Below, in pieces: positions 8,946 to 18,165 of a stretch of DNA of 64,000 nucleotides (the stretch's first letter is position 1; the number at the start of each line of letters is the position of its first letter). Source of the stretch: Nocardioides palaemonis (GTDB lineage: Bacteria; Actinomycetota; Actinomycetes; Propionibacteriales; Nocardioidaceae); the NCBI RefSeq assembly GCF_018275325.1, contig NZ_JAGVQR010000001.1, forward strand, positions 620,001-684,000, written 5' to 3'. The position numbers and the translations under genes were made by a program. The notes under the pieces are model-generated. The model searched no databases and was not told the DNA's origin. It was given only the letters and a program-made list of their open reading frames with translations.

Positions 8946-11900
8946 TCAGCGAGCCACCACGGCGGCCGACCGCGCGGAGGGCGCACCCGTGCCGACCGCG
9001 TTGACGGCCACGACCTCGAACCGGTAGGTGCCGGCCGCGAGGGTGAAGTCGTACTGCTTGACGTTGGGGCCGAGCAGGCGCGACGTCTGGGTGCCGAGGA
9101 CGGTGGCGTCGGCCGCGGCCGAGCTCATCCGCAGCGCGACGACGCGGTAGCCGGTGATCGCCGACCCGCCGTTCGTGGACGGTGCCGTCCACCGGGCGAT
9201 GGCGCTGAGCGTCCCGCCGGCCGCACCCTGCGCGGGCGTGCCGATCACCGGTGCCCCAGGGACGGTCGCGGCGTTGCTCGGCGTGACCGCGTTCGACAGC
9301 GCGGAGTACGCCCCGGTGCCGGCGCTGTTCGTCGCGGCGACCTGGAGCCGGTAGGCGGTGCCGTTGGTGAGCCCGGTGACGGTGAGGCTCGTCGCCCCGG
9401 CGGCGGCCGGGCGGAGCGCACCGACCTGGGCACCGGCGCCGTTGACGACCCGGACCTGGTAGCCGGTGACCGCCGACCCGCCGTCGTCGCTCGGCGCGGT
9501 CCAGGTCAGCGTCGCGGTGCCGTTGCCGGCGCTCGCGGTGCCGACCGTGGGCGCGGCGGGCGTCGTGACGACCGGCCCGGTGCTGCGCGGCGTCCCGGGG
9601 GTGCCCGCGCCGGTCGACAGCGCCCAGCTCGCGCCGGCGTCGTTGTCGGACGCGGGGTCGAGCAGCTCCAGCGACTGGCCCGCGGTCGGGACCGGCCAGC
9701 CGGCGCCGCCGTAGGTCACGGTGTCCGCGAGGCTGCCGTCGGGGCGGGTCAGGGTGAGCGTGCCGGAGGCGGGGAGCGCCCCGCTGAAGCGGTCGCCGAC
9801 GAAGACGCCGGCGCCGTAGGCGGTGCGGAACGCCGGGTCGTTCGCCACCAGCGTCAGCGCCGAGCGGGCCGGGACGACGGTGCCGGGCTGGACGGTCGCG
9901 CTGGCCGCGCCGGCGAGGGTCCAGCCGCTGAGGTCGACCGCCTGGGTGCCGGGGTTGTAGACCTCGACGAACTCGGCGCCGTCACCGGACGCCGGCGAGT
10001 GCTGGATCTCGTCGATCACGACGGCCGGGGCAGCCGCCTGGGCGGCCGGGACGCGGGCGTCGGTGGCGAAGACCGTCCTCCGGGCGGCGAGGTCGTTGAA
10101 CAGCCGCTTGCGGAAGGTGGCGTAGTCGACCGGGTTGCCCGGGTAGGGCCAGGCGCCGTGGTCGAGCGCCGCGACCGGCTGCGTGGGGCCGTAGGTCGCG
10201 TCGTAGAGCGCCTCCATGCGACCCGGTGCGAGCAGGTCGTCGACCAGCGTCCGCAGCCGGCGGAAGTACATCGCGCGCCACGTCGGGTCGGCCAGGATCG
10301 CCCGCATCAGCGCGCTCGTGTTGTCCCCGGGCTCGGCCGGGGTGACGAACGTGCTGTTCACGTTGCAGCAGCCGTTGCCGAGGGTGTGGTCGAGGTCCCA
10401 CGGGAGGATCCGCCAGCGGCCGGTGACCGAGTCCTGGACGAGGTAGAAGTTCTTCGACGAGGAGTCGTGGTGCTCCACGATCGCGGTGACCGCCGCGTAG
10501 TTGATCATCTGCGGCAGGTCGGCGGTGGCCAGCAGGGCGTTGCGCTGCGCCGCGCCGGTGAGCCGCACGCCGGCGACGAACGCGCTGATCGGCGCGAAGT
10601 CCTCGTCGGCCGGCTCCTTCTTGGAGAACTGGACGGTGATCGGCCGCGTCGAGAACGCGCTCGTCTCGGCCTCGAAGAACTGGTCGTCGTCGTAGCCCTC
10701 GCGCTCGCGCCAGGTGCCGTCGTAGGTCTCCTGCAGGTTGTAGAGCCCCTGGAACGCGCCGTTGCGCTGGGTGCGGACCGGGAACATCGTGTGGTCCTCG
10801 AACCCGGCGCGGCGGTAGGCGTCCCACGAGAGCACCGCGCGCCCGTGCGAGCGGTCGCTCCAGTCGGCCTGCATGTCGATCTCGTCGACGGGCTCGACGA
10901 AGAGGCCGGGCAGGTCGAAGTCGTAGCCCGACGGCGTCTTGAACTTCCAGCTCACCTTCGGGTCGGTCTGCGAGGCGTGGCCCTTGATCTCCATCGAGAC
11001 GTTGTCGTAGACGGTGCCCCCGTAGGCGATCGCACCGGAGCGCACGATGTCGGCGGTCGGGTTGGCGACCATCTGGTTGTAGTCGGCGGGCGCGATGAAC
11101 CACTCCCACTGCGGGATCGGGCTGCTGATGCCGCTCGGCACGACCACGCCGCGGTAGACGACCGTGTCGTCGACGCGGGGCAGACGGGTCGTGGCGACGG
11201 CGTTGGTCGCCTCGAGGCGGTAGCGCAGGAGGTGGCCGGCCGCGGCGCCGGGGATGGTGGCGGTGTAGGTGTCGCCGCCGGCGGGGGTCATCGCGACCGA
11301 CTGCTCGGCGGCGAAGTCGGTGCGGTAGCGCAGGGTGGCCGACGTCTGGTCGGTGATGGTCGCGGTCACGGTGACCGGCTGGCCGGGTGCGGGCGCGGTG
11401 GTGCTCGGCGTGACGCCCGAGATGCGCGGCCCGAGGCCGGAGCGGCGCACCGAGTTCGGGGCGCCGGGGGTGCGACCGGCCGCGTTGGTCGCCGAGGCCC
11501 AGTTGAGGGCGTCGTCGTTGTCGAGGGTGGCGTCGACGAGCTCGAGCGACGGGCCGGTCCCGTCGGCGGTCACCGGCCACGGGTCGGCCTCGCCGTAGGT
11601 CACCGTGTCGATGGTGGCGCCGCCGGCGTCCCGGAGGGCGATGGTCTCGCCCGAGTTGGACAGGTTGCCGCCGTAGACGGCGGCGGGCGCGGAGCCGTAG
11701 GTGGCCTGGAACTGCGCCGCGTCCTTGGCGACGACCAGGAAGCCGCCGGGCGCGATGCTGGTGCCGGCGGGCAGGGTCAGGGTGATGCCCGAGAAGGTCC
11801 AGCCCGAGAGGTCGACGGCGGTCGGGCCGGTGTTGAGCAGCTCGAGGTAGTCGTCGCCGTCGAGGTCGGAGACGGCGTGGAACATCATCTCGTTGATGAC

Positions 11901-12011
11901 CACGTCGGTCGCGGCGGCCGTCGCCGGCGGGCTCGTGGCGATCGCGAGGCCGGCGGCGGTGGTGGCGGTCGCGGCGAGCACGGCCGCGAACCTGTGCGTG
12001 GGTGTGGTCAT
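8946..12011 (-). CDS. Secreted CotH-kinase protein with lamin-tail and fibronectin III domains
   Basis: The product has 1021 residues and begins with a signal peptide ending near PPATAAA. Domains in order are a lamin-tail domain (about 35-165, YLELLNTG and VDLSGWTF), an Ig-like segment (about 190-285), a CotH-type kinase domain (about 300-640, with KGHASQTDPKVSWKFK, LYNLQETYDG and a metal-site-like DLDHTLGN), a second lamin-tail domain (about 660-790) and two fibronectin III domains (about 810-1015). CotH of Bacillus phosphorylates spore-coat proteins. Homologues in non-sporulating actinobacteria are usually extracellular and of unknown target. Its place between glycosidases and the flippase suggests a role on the exported polymer or its surface partners. 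Confidence 0.85.
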   Translation of the reverse strand: MTTPTHRFAAVLAATATTAAGLAIATSPPATAAATDVVINEMMFHAVSDLDGDDYLELLNTGPTAVDLSGWTFSGITLTLPAGTSIAPGGFLVVAKDAAQFQATYGSAPAAVYGGNLSNSGETIALRDAGGATIDTVTYGEADPWPVTADGTGPSLELVDATLDNDDALNWASATNAAGRTPGAPNSVRRSGLGPRISGVTPSTTAPAPGQPVTVTATITDQTSATLRYRTDFAAEQSVAMTPAGGDTYTATIPGAAAGHLLRYRLEATNAVATTRLPRVDDTVVYRGVVVPSGISSPIPQWEWFIAPADYNQMVANPTADIVRSGAIAYGGTVYDNVSMEIKGHASQTDPKVSWKFKTPSGYDFDLPGLFVEPVDEIDMQADWSDRSHGRAVLSWDAYRRAGFEDHTMFPVRTQRNGAFQGLYNLQETYDGTWREREGYDDDQFFEAETSAFSTRPITVQFSKKEPADEDFAPISAFVAGVRLTGAAQRNALLATADLPQMINYAAVTAIVEHHDSSSKNFYLVQDSVTGRWRILPWDLDHTLGNGCCNVNSTFVTPAEPGDNTSALMRAILADPTWRAMYFRRLRTLVDDLLAPGRMEALYDATYGPTQPVAALDHGAWPYPGNPVDYATFRKRLFNDLAARRTVFATDARVPAAQAAAPAVVIDEIQHSPASGDGAEFVEVYNPGTQAVDLSGWTLAGAASATVQPGTVVPARSALTLVANDPAFRTAYGAGVFVGDRFSGALPASGTLTLTRPDGSLADTVTYGGAGWPVPTAGQSLELLDPASDNDAGASWALSTGAGTPGTPRSTGPVVTTPAAPTVGTASAGNGTATLTWTAPSDDGGSAVTGYQVRVVNGAGAQVGALRPAAAGATSLTVTGLTNGTAYRLQVAATNSAGTGAYSALSNAVTPSNAATVPGAPVIGTPAQGAAGGTLSAIARWTAPSTNGGSAITGYRVVALRMSSAAADATVLGTQTSRLLGPNVKQYDFTLAAGTYRFEVVAVNAVGTGAPSARSAAVVAR

Positions 12012-12099
12012 CCGTCTCGCCCCGTCTCGTCGCGGACCGGGGCCGCCGGTCGCGACCGGTCCTGTCGCAACGTAGGTCGCTCGCCGCCCGGCCCTCCAG

Positions 12100-12112
12100 C
12101 CCCGGATTGGTG
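12100..12112 (-). promoter_or_regulatory. Candidate operator upstream of the CotH gene
   Basis: On the minus strand this reads CACCAATCCGGGG, 11 of 13 matches to the perfect copy at 20588. It lies 88 bases upstream of the CotH-type start codon. Confidence 0.4.
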
Positions 12113-12131
12113 AAACCCGTGCGGAGCCGGG

Positions 12132-13691
12132 TCAGGTCCCGGCGGGCATGCGGGGCGTGGCGACGGCGGGCCGGCGCAGCGCGGACCGGAAGGCCGCGAG
12201 GCCGAGCGTCTCGCGCCACGACCACACCAGCGCGAGGTAGGCGGCCAGCGCGACCGCGGTGAGGGACGCGTCGGCGACCAGGCCGGGGTCGCGCAGCGCC
12301 ATCACCACGCCGACGGCCCCGAAGCACCCGACCGCGGCCGCGCCGACGCGCACGGCCGGGCGGGTGACCGGCCACATGTCGAGCTGTCGACGGACCTGGA
12401 CCAGCGGCAGCACGTTGCGCACCACGATCGCCACCGACCACGCGACCGCCGCGCCCCGGATGCCGTCGAGCGGGATCAGCACGAGGTTGAGCCCCACGTT
12501 GACCGCGAGCGCGACGGTGCTGTTGCGCAGGCTCAGCCAGCTGCGCCCGGCCATCAGCAGCACCGCGTCGACCGGTCCGCACGCGGTCGCGAGCAGCATC
12601 GTCAGCGACAGGATGACCACGACCTCCGACGCCACCGAGTAGCCGTCGCCGAAGACGTCCATCAGGGCGGGCGCGAACGCCGCCAGCACGAGGTAGAGCG
12701 GCCAGCTCGCGATCATGCTCCACCGGGTGGCGGCCTGGAAGACGGCGTTGGCGGCGCGGTCGTCGCCGCGCGCGAAGAGGGTGCTCATCTGCGGCGACAG
12801 CGCCTGCTGCACCGACTGGACGAAGAGCTGGCCGAGCACGATGAACCGGCTCGCCGCGGTGTAGAGGGCGGCCTCGGCCGGACCGGCGAGCGCGGCCACC
12901 ATGACGATGTCGGAGCGCTTCAGCGCGGTCTGCGTGACGCGGGCGATCCCGCGCGCGGCCGTGTAGGACCAGAACTCGCGGGCCACGTCGGCCCAGCCGG
13001 TCGTCGCGACCTGGCCGCGCGCGCGGCGGCGCACGAGCCGCGACAGCCAGAAGGACGAGGCCAGCAGCCCGGGGACGTAGGCGAACGACCACGCCAGCGC
13101 CAGCACCGTCGGGCTGCCGTCCGACAGCCACGCGAGCAGGACCAGCAGCGACTGCAGCCCCAGCCGTCCGATGTTCTCCACCACGACGGTCGGGCGCATC
13201 GAGCCCGCGCCCCGGGTGGCTGCCACCACGAGGTCGTGCAGGGCGGCCACCGGGAGCACGATCGCCAGCACCCGCAGCATCCCGGTCATCGTGCCGGCCT
13301 GCGCGTCGCCGACCAGCCAGGGCGCCAGCGTGGGAGCCAGGGCGTAGGTCGCGGCGCCCACGCACAGCGAGAAGCCCAGGACCGGCCCGATCGCGACCGC
13401 GAGCGTGCGGCGCACGTCGCCCGCACGACCCGAGGCCAGCTGGGTGGGCAACCAGCGCACCAGACCGGTGTCGGTGCCGAGCAGCGCCACCGACTCGAGG
13501 ATGAGGAAGGCGGCGGTGGCGGCGAACAGGGTACCGGCGACCTCACGGGAGAAGCCGTTGGTGACGATGACGACGAGCGCGACGCCGAAGAGCCCGCTGA
13601 AGCCGGCGCCGATCACGCTGACCGTGCCGCGGCGGGCCAGCCGCTGCAGCTGGCCGGCGTGGCCGGCGGTCGGGTCCGTCGCGTCGGTCAC
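12132..13691 (-). CDS. Wzx-type polysaccharide flippase (MATE/MOP superfamily)
   Basis: The product has 519 residues. The sequence alternates hydrophobic helices, about 12-14 membrane spans, with a MOP-flippase-like start (RRGTVSVIGAGFSGLFGV). It is typical of O-antigen/teichuronate translocases that flip lipid-linked repeat units across the cytoplasmic membrane. Its start overlaps the stop of the Wzz-type gene by 4 bases, so it is translationally coupled to the chain-length proteins upstream. No fusion or truncation is apparent. MurJ-like activity is a less likely alternative given the context. Confidence 0.82.
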   Translation of the reverse strand: MTDATDPTAGHAGQLQRLARRGTVSVIGAGFSGLFGVALVVIVTNGFSREVAGTLFAATAAFLILESVALLGTDTGLVRWLPTQLASGRAGDVRRTLAVAIGPVLGFSLCVGAATYALAPTLAPWLVGDAQAGTMTGMLRVLAIVLPVAALHDLVVAATRGAGSMRPTVVVENIGRLGLQSLLVLLAWLSDGSPTVLALAWSFAYVPGLLASSFWLSRLVRRRARGQVATTGWADVAREFWSYTAARGIARVTQTALKRSDIVMVAALAGPAEAALYTAASRFIVLGQLFVQSVQQALSPQMSTLFARGDDRAANAVFQAATRWSMIASWPLYLVLAAFAPALMDVFGDGYSVASEVVVILSLTMLLATACGPVDAVLLMAGRSWLSLRNSTVALAVNVGLNLVLIPLDGIRGAAVAWSVAIVVRNVLPLVQVRRQLDMWPVTRPAVRVGAAAVGCFGAVGVVMALRDPGLVADASLTAVALAAYLALVWSWRETLGLAAFRSALRRPAVATPRMPAGT

Positions 13692-15274
13692 CGGCGCGAC
13701 CGTGCCTTCGGGTCGTCGGCGGAGGACGTGGAGCCCTCCCGGCCGGCGGTCGGGCGCGCGGGCTGGTCCTCGCGTCCGGGAGGGGCAGGGTGGCGCAGGT
13801 CGCCGCGCCCGACCACGAGTGCGACCCGCGGTGAGCCCGAGGCGGCGGCCTCGGCGACCAGCTCGTCGACCTGACGGCGCCGGCTCCGGCCGGTGGACAC
13901 CACGACCAGGCCGAGGTCGGCCGCCCCGAGGTAGGCCTCGTCGTCGGCCGGGCCCGCGTCGTCACCGGTGGGCACGTGCACGACGACCACGTTGCCCTCC
14001 TCGACGAGCGGGGCGAGCACGCCGCGCAGCCGCTCGGCGCTGAGCAGCTCGCGGCTCTCGGCGCCCATCCCGCCCCCGTCGAGCACGCTGAGCAGCGGCT
14101 CGACGGTCGGGCGGAGCACGTCGCGCACGTCGAGGCGCTCGTGCAGGAGCAGCTGGGCGAGCCCGTGCTCCTCGACCGCGACCTCGCCCGCTCCCGGGCC
14201 CTGGGCCGGGCGCACCAGCACGACCCGGTGGCCGGCGCGGGTGAACGACCCGGCCAGCGCCTCCGCGGCGCTCGCGTCCGAGGTGTCGCTCCCGGTGCCG
14301 ACGACGCTGATCAGCTCGGGCCTGGGGTCGAGGGCGAGGACGGTGGTCCGGACCCGGCGCACCGCCGCGTCGACCTGCTCGCGGCGCTCCACCGCGCTGC
14401 GGCGCTGCCAGACGTGGTGCCGCGGCACCGCGGACACCACGGTGAGGCCTGCGTCGCGGACCTCGGCGACCGAGCGGACCGTGCCGCGCAGCCGCTCGAG
14501 GAGCAGGGCGAGCAGGAACCCGACGCCGAGCCCGGCGACGGCGCCTGCGACCGGCCACAGGAGGGTCGCGAGCAGCGGCGGCCCGGACGGCTCGGTCGCG
14601 GGCGAGACCACGGTCCCGGAGGGGGCGGTGAGGTTCTCCAGCGCGGTGCGCTGAGCGCGCAGGTTGACCAGCTCGTTGCGCAGCGCGTCGGCGAGCTCGT
14701 TGTTGAACGCGCGCTGTGCCGGCGTGCCCTTCTGGGCGGCGTTCGTGGCCGACCGGAGGTCCTCGACCGTGCGGACCGTCTGCGACTCCAGCCGCCCCAC
14801 GCGATCGTCCTGCACCTGCTTGAAGCGGGCGTCGCGGTTCGCGAGGTAGGCCTCGGCGACCGCGTCGGCGACCTGGCGGGCGAGCTCGGGGTCGTCGGCG
14901 GTGTAGGAGATCTCCAGCACCTGGGTGCTCGGCGGGACGTTGACCTGGAGCCGCCGCGAGACACCGCGCACGGTCAGGCCGGTGCTGCGGTCGACGACCG
15001 CACCGAGGACGTCCTCGGACCTCACCATCTGGGCCTCGGTCTCCAGGCTGGTCTCCTGGTCCTGGCGCACCGACGACGGCGTGGACGAGAACGGGTTGCC
15101 GACCGACGGGTTCACCAGGATCCGGGTGGTGCTGGTGTAGGTCGACGGGGTCGTGGAGGCGTAGAGCCAGCCGCCGACGGCCCCGAGGACCAGCAGCACC
15201 GCGACCAGCGCTGCGTGGTGCCGCAGCGCCCGCGCGAACGGGACCCGGGGCGTGGCAAGGACGTCATGCGACAT
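13688..15274 (-). CDS. Wzz-type co-polymerase fused to a degenerate BY-kinase domain
   Basis: The product has 528 residues. The N-terminal half is a chain-length determinant: a membrane helix near 25-45, an extracytoplasmic segment with PSTYTSTTRILVNPSVGNPF, a coiled-coil stretch, and a second helix near 240. The C-terminal half (about 310-500) aligns in pattern with bacterial tyrosine kinases of the CpsD/Wzc type. However, the Walker A position reads VGTGSDTSDASAAEAL with no GK(S/T), and the Walker A' Asp pair is replaced (VVLVRPAQ). It is therefore predicted to be catalytically dead. It also lacks a C-terminal Tyr cluster. Chain-length control may use this domain structurally. Confidence 0.8.
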   Translation of the reverse strand: MSHDVLATPRVPFARALRHHAALVAVLLVLGAVGGWLYASTTPSTYTSTTRILVNPSVGNPFSSTPSSVRQDQETSLETEAQMVRSEDVLGAVVDRSTGLTVRGVSRRLQVNVPPSTQVLEISYTADDPELARQVADAVAEAYLANRDARFKQVQDDRVGRLESQTVRTVEDLRSATNAAQKGTPAQRAFNNELADALRNELVNLRAQRTALENLTAPSGTVVSPATEPSGPPLLATLLWPVAGAVAGLGVGFLLALLLERLRGTVRSVAEVRDAGLTVVSAVPRHHVWQRRSAVERREQVDAAVRRVRTTVLALDPRPELISVVGTGSDTSDASAAEALAGSFTRAGHRVVLVRPAQGPGAGEVAVEEHGLAQLLLHERLDVRDVLRPTVEPLLSVLDGGGMGAESRELLSAERLRGVLAPLVEEGNVVVVHVPTGDDAGPADDEAYLGAADLGLVVVSTGRSRRRQVDELVAEAAASGSPRVALVVGRGDLRHPAPPGREDQPARPTAGREGSTSSADDPKARSRR

Positions 15275-16070
15275 GGGCGTGCTCCTCGGGGTGGAACGGG
15301 AGGCGCAGGCCTCGCGAACGGTCTCGTGCGATGCCGGCCAGGCAGCCGACGAGCAGCCCGAGGGCCGCTCCTGACGTGGTGGGGACCTCGGTGTTGGCGT
15401 AGTCGGCCGTGCCGCGGTCGGGCGCGGGTGTGATCACCCGGGCCGGCTCGGCACGCGCCGCGCGCAGCTCGTCGAGCCGGGTCTGCAGCGCGAGGAGCGA
15501 GGCGAACAGGTCGTCGGACGACGCGACGACGACGCGCCGGGCCTGCTCGCGCGCGAGCAGGCTCTCCTGCGCGATCACGAGGAAGCGGAGCTGGCGGATC
15601 TGGTCGAGGGTCAGCGACCCGAGGGAGTCGCGCCGCACCCGGACCAGCGTGGTCGCCGCGGCGTCGGCGGCACGGGCGACCCGGACCGGGTCGGCGCCGC
15701 TCACCGTGACGTGCAGGACGTGGCTGCCGGCCGACGCCGTCACCGACAGGTGCTGCTCGCTGCGCGCCGCGCTCACCCCGAGCTCGTCGCCGACCGCGGA
15801 GAGCACGGCGGGGCTGCGCAGCAGCTGGGCGTCGGTGTCGATGCTGACCTCGGGCGGGGCCAGCTCGTCGACCGTCGGCATCACGTAGACCGGGACCGGC
15901 GTCAGCGAGACCGACGCCGTCGCGGAGTACGTGCTGGGCCGGGTCGTCGCCACCCCGACCCCCGCCAGCAGGCCGAGGCCCACGAGCGCGAGGAGCAGCG
16001 TCGCGTGCCGCCGCACGAACGCGGTGTAGTCGGAGGCACGCGGCAGCCCGGCGGGTGTCACGTGGTCCAT
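15264..16070 (-). CDS. Wzz-type chain-length / polysaccharide co-polymerase protein
   Basis: The product has 268 residues. It has one membrane helix at about 28-46 after a short cytoplasmic start, a Wzz-like beginning (RPSTYSATASVSLTPVP), a helical middle, and a second hydrophobic segment at about 232-250 (TTSGAALGLLVGCLAG). This two-helix topology is the usual one for polymerisation regulators. It has no kinase domain. It overlaps the sulfotransferase upstream by 13 bases and the larger Wzz/kinase-like gene downstream by 11, placing it firmly in the operon. It probably forms mixed oligomers with the larger paralogue. Confidence 0.78.
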   Translation of the reverse strand: MDHVTPAGLPRASDYTAFVRRHATLLLALVGLGLLAGVGVATTRPSTYSATASVSLTPVPVYVMPTVDELAPPEVSIDTDAQLLRSPAVLSAVGDELGVSAARSEQHLSVTASAGSHVLHVTVSGADPVRVARAADAAATTLVRVRRDSLGSLTLDQIRQLRFLVIAQESLLAREQARRVVVASSDDLFASLLALQTRLDELRAARAEPARVITPAPDRGTADYANTEVPTTSGAALGLLVGCLAGIARDRSRGLRLPFHPEEHAHVA

Positions 16071-16927
16071 GCGGGCCGCCGTCCCAGGAAGTCGGCGAGC
16101 GCCTCGTCGTGCGGCGCGAAGTGGTCGCGCAGCCGGGCGCGGGTCGCCGGCGCCATGGGGGCGCTCGGTCGGCCGTTCCAGCGGTCGAAGCGGTCGGGCA
16201 TCACGACCGGCAGGCCGAGGAAGTCGAGGATCGCCTCGAACGTGCGCTCGGGGTGCTCGAAGAACGACTCGCTCTCGACCGCGTGCACCTGCTCGCGGGG
16301 GAAGTGCTCACCGATCCGCGCGAGCTGCTCGGCGTAGTGGCCGCGGCGGACGTAGGCGTGGTGGCGGTGGCTGGTGCTCTGGTAGAGCGGGTCGGCCAGC
16401 ATCCGCTCCGCCTGCCCCTCCAGCCGCTCGTCCTCGAGGTCGAGCGCGCGCTCGAACTCCTCGGTCTCGAAGCCGCGGGCGTGCTCGTGCTTGTAGGCCG
16501 ACCAGGCACGCTCGACCGGGTCGCGGAGCATGGCCAGCACCTTCACGTCGGGCAGGTGCTCGGCCATCCGCGCAGGCGCGCAGGGGTGGAACATGTAGTA
16601 CCCGCTCGCCTCGAACGTGATCGGCTCGCCGTCGATGCCCCGGGCCCGCGAGCGCAGCGAGGCCCGCAGCGGGAAGTGCCCCTGGTACCAGTCGAAGCCG
16701 CGCTGGTAGTTGACGTCGAAGTAGTTGACGCCCTTGTGGTAGTTCGCGGAGTGGATGAGCGGGTGCGCCATGAGGGCCCGGAAGAGCGACGTCGTCCCCG
16801 CCCGCTGCGCACCGACGAGGATGAACGTCGGCAGCTGGCGGTGCGAGGCGGTCGCCGAGCCGAGCTGGACGGACAGGACGCGTCCGGCGGTCTTGACGGG
16901 GTGGGGCATCTGGCTGCGGATGGTCAT
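16058..16927 (-). CDS. PAPS-dependent sulfotransferase, heparan-sulfotransferase-like
   Basis: The product has 289 residues. The 5'-phosphosulfate-binding loop is LVGAQRAGTTSLFRAL (about 36-51) and the 3'-phosphate-binding segment is AMLRDPVERAWSAYKH (about 130-145), both typical of sulfotransferases that use PAPS. The GAQRAGTTSL style resembles carbohydrate enzymes such as heparan-type N/O-sulfotransferases. ATG at 16927 overlaps the stop of the kinase-like gene upstream by 4 bases. No signal peptide is present, so it acts in the cytoplasm, probably on lipid-linked repeat units before export. The acceptor sugar cannot be told. Confidence 0.83.
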   Translation of the reverse strand: MTIRSQMPHPVKTAGRVLSVQLGSATASHRQLPTFILVGAQRAGTTSLFRALMAHPLIHSANYHKGVNYFDVNYQRGFDWYQGHFPLRASLRSRARGIDGEPITFEASGYYMFHPCAPARMAEHLPDVKVLAMLRDPVERAWSAYKHEHARGFETEEFERALDLEDERLEGQAERMLADPLYQSTSHRHHAYVRRGHYAEQLARIGEHFPREQVHAVESESFFEHPERTFEAILDFLGLPVVMPDRFDRWNGRPSAPMAPATRARLRDHFAPHDEALADFLGRRPAWTT

Positions 16928-18165
16928 GGTGCTCCGTTCGGTACGGGTCGGGGCCCGCGCAGCTGGTCCTCGAGGAGCGAGGTGATCCAGTCCGTGCGGA
17001 GCCGGAGGGCGGGCGTGGCGCCGTGCTCGAGAGCCTCGAGGTAGCGGGTGGCCATGTCGGCGAGGTAGAGCAGGAGGGTCAGGTGGCGGCGCTCGGCCGG
17101 CACGTCGAGCGCGGCGAGCCGCTCGTCGACGCCGGCGAGGAACGTCCGCTGCTGCTGCGCCGCGGCGCGCTGCCCGGGACGTACGGCCTGGGCGGCGAAG
17201 TGCAGCTCGTCGAAGCCGACCGGGACCCGGGGCTCGTGGCGCTCCCAGTCCCAGACGTGCAGCACGCCGTCGGTGACGCCCATGTTCCAGTGGCCCCAGT
17301 CGCCGTGCCAGCCGCCGAGCGCGACGGTCTCGCCGCCGTGCCGCTCGGCGAGGGTCTCCACCGCGTCGAGCACCCGCTCGGCGGGAGCGCCCCCGGTGAC
17401 GCCGAGCACCCGCTCGAGCAGCCGGGTGAGGTGCGCGCTGTCGGCGACCGTCGTCTCGACGCGACCGTCGAGGTCGGTGACCTCGCGGGCGGCGGCGAGC
17501 CGCTGCCGCTCGGAGGCCCGTCCGCCGGACGGGAGGGCGGACATCACCAGGACCTCGAGGCCGGACCAGCGCCCGTGGTGCAGGACCTCGGGGACCCGGA
17601 AGGTGCTCGGGCGGTGGGCGGCCACCGAGGCCAGGGCCTCCGCCTCGCGGCGGACCAGGTCGGCGGTGAGGTCGTTGTGCCCGACCTTGGCGTAGCCGAG
17701 CACCGAGCCGTCGGCGGAGAAGACCTGCAGGACCGGCTTCTGGTTGACCCGGCGGGTCCCGAGCAGCACCCCGACGCGGACGTCGGTGCCGAGGCTGGCA
17801 GAGAGGTGGCGCTCGATCGAGTCGGCGTCGGGGCCCCCGCCCTGGACGGTGAGCCGCGGCCAGCCCAGCAGCGGGAAGGCCGGCGAGCGCAGCGACCGCT
17901 CGAGCACCCGGCGCGCGGGACCGGCCAGGCCGGCGCGCGACCCGCCGAGGCGCCGGACCATGACCGAGGAGCCGGGCAGGTCGGCGGGCACCAGCAGGCG
18001 CGGCCGCCCGCCGCTCGGGAAGAGGTACACGTCGCGGGTGTCCGAGCCGCTCGGTCCGCGGCGGCGCGACCGGGTGACCCGGGGCTCGTCCCACGGCTCG
18101 GGCCACAGCAGCCGCGCCACCTCCGCGGCGTAGGACGCGGACGCGGTGGGTGCGGGCGCGCTCAC
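16924..18165 (-). CDS. Aminoglycoside-phosphotransferase-fold kinase-like protein
   Basis: The product has 413 residues. The GTG at 18165 overlaps the stop of the Wzy-like gene by 4 bases. The C-terminal half carries the Brenner motif HGDWGHWNMG (about 291-300) followed by VWDWE (metal-binding Asp), characteristic of APH/choline-kinase folds. The first 120 residues are not recognised. The gene sits among polymerase, sulfotransferase and Wzz genes, so a small-molecule or sugar/glycan kinase is more plausible than antibiotic resistance. Phosphorylation of a precursor sugar would fit. The substrate is unknown. Confidence 0.68.
   Translation of the reverse strand: MSAPAPTASASYAAEVARLLWPEPWDEPRVTRSRRRGPSGSDTRDVYLFPSGGRPRLLVPADLPGSSVMVRRLGGSRAGLAGPARRVLERSLRSPAFPLLGWPRLTVQGGGPDADSIERHLSASLGTDVRVGVLLGTRRVNQKPVLQVFSADGSVLGYAKVGHNDLTADLVRREAEALASVAAHRPSTFRVPEVLHHGRWSGLEVLVMSALPSGGRASERQRLAAAREVTDLDGRVETTVADSAHLTRLLERVLGVTGGAPAERVLDAVETLAERHGGETVALGGWHGDWGHWNMGVTDGVLHVWDWERHEPRVPVGFDELHFAAQAVRPGQRAAAQQQRTFLAGVDERLAALDVPAERRHLTLLLYLADMATRYLEALEHGATPALRLRTDWITSLLEDQLRGPRPVPNGAP

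Noticed and set aside
8463..12113. A 1216-codon plus-strand open frame opposite the CotH gene
   Set aside because: It is a mirror frame caused by high third-position GC. The minus strand has signal peptide, lamin-tail, CotH and FN3 domains, whereas this frame gives low-complexity Arg/Gly/Val sequence.
9982..13365. A 1127-codon minus-strand frame spanning CotH and flippase genes
   Set aside because: It is out of frame with both and produces low-complexity sequence.
16924..18165. Aminoglycoside resistance gene
   Set aside because: The fold matches APH, but the position inside a polysaccharide operon and the unrecognised N-terminal domain argue against a resistance role.
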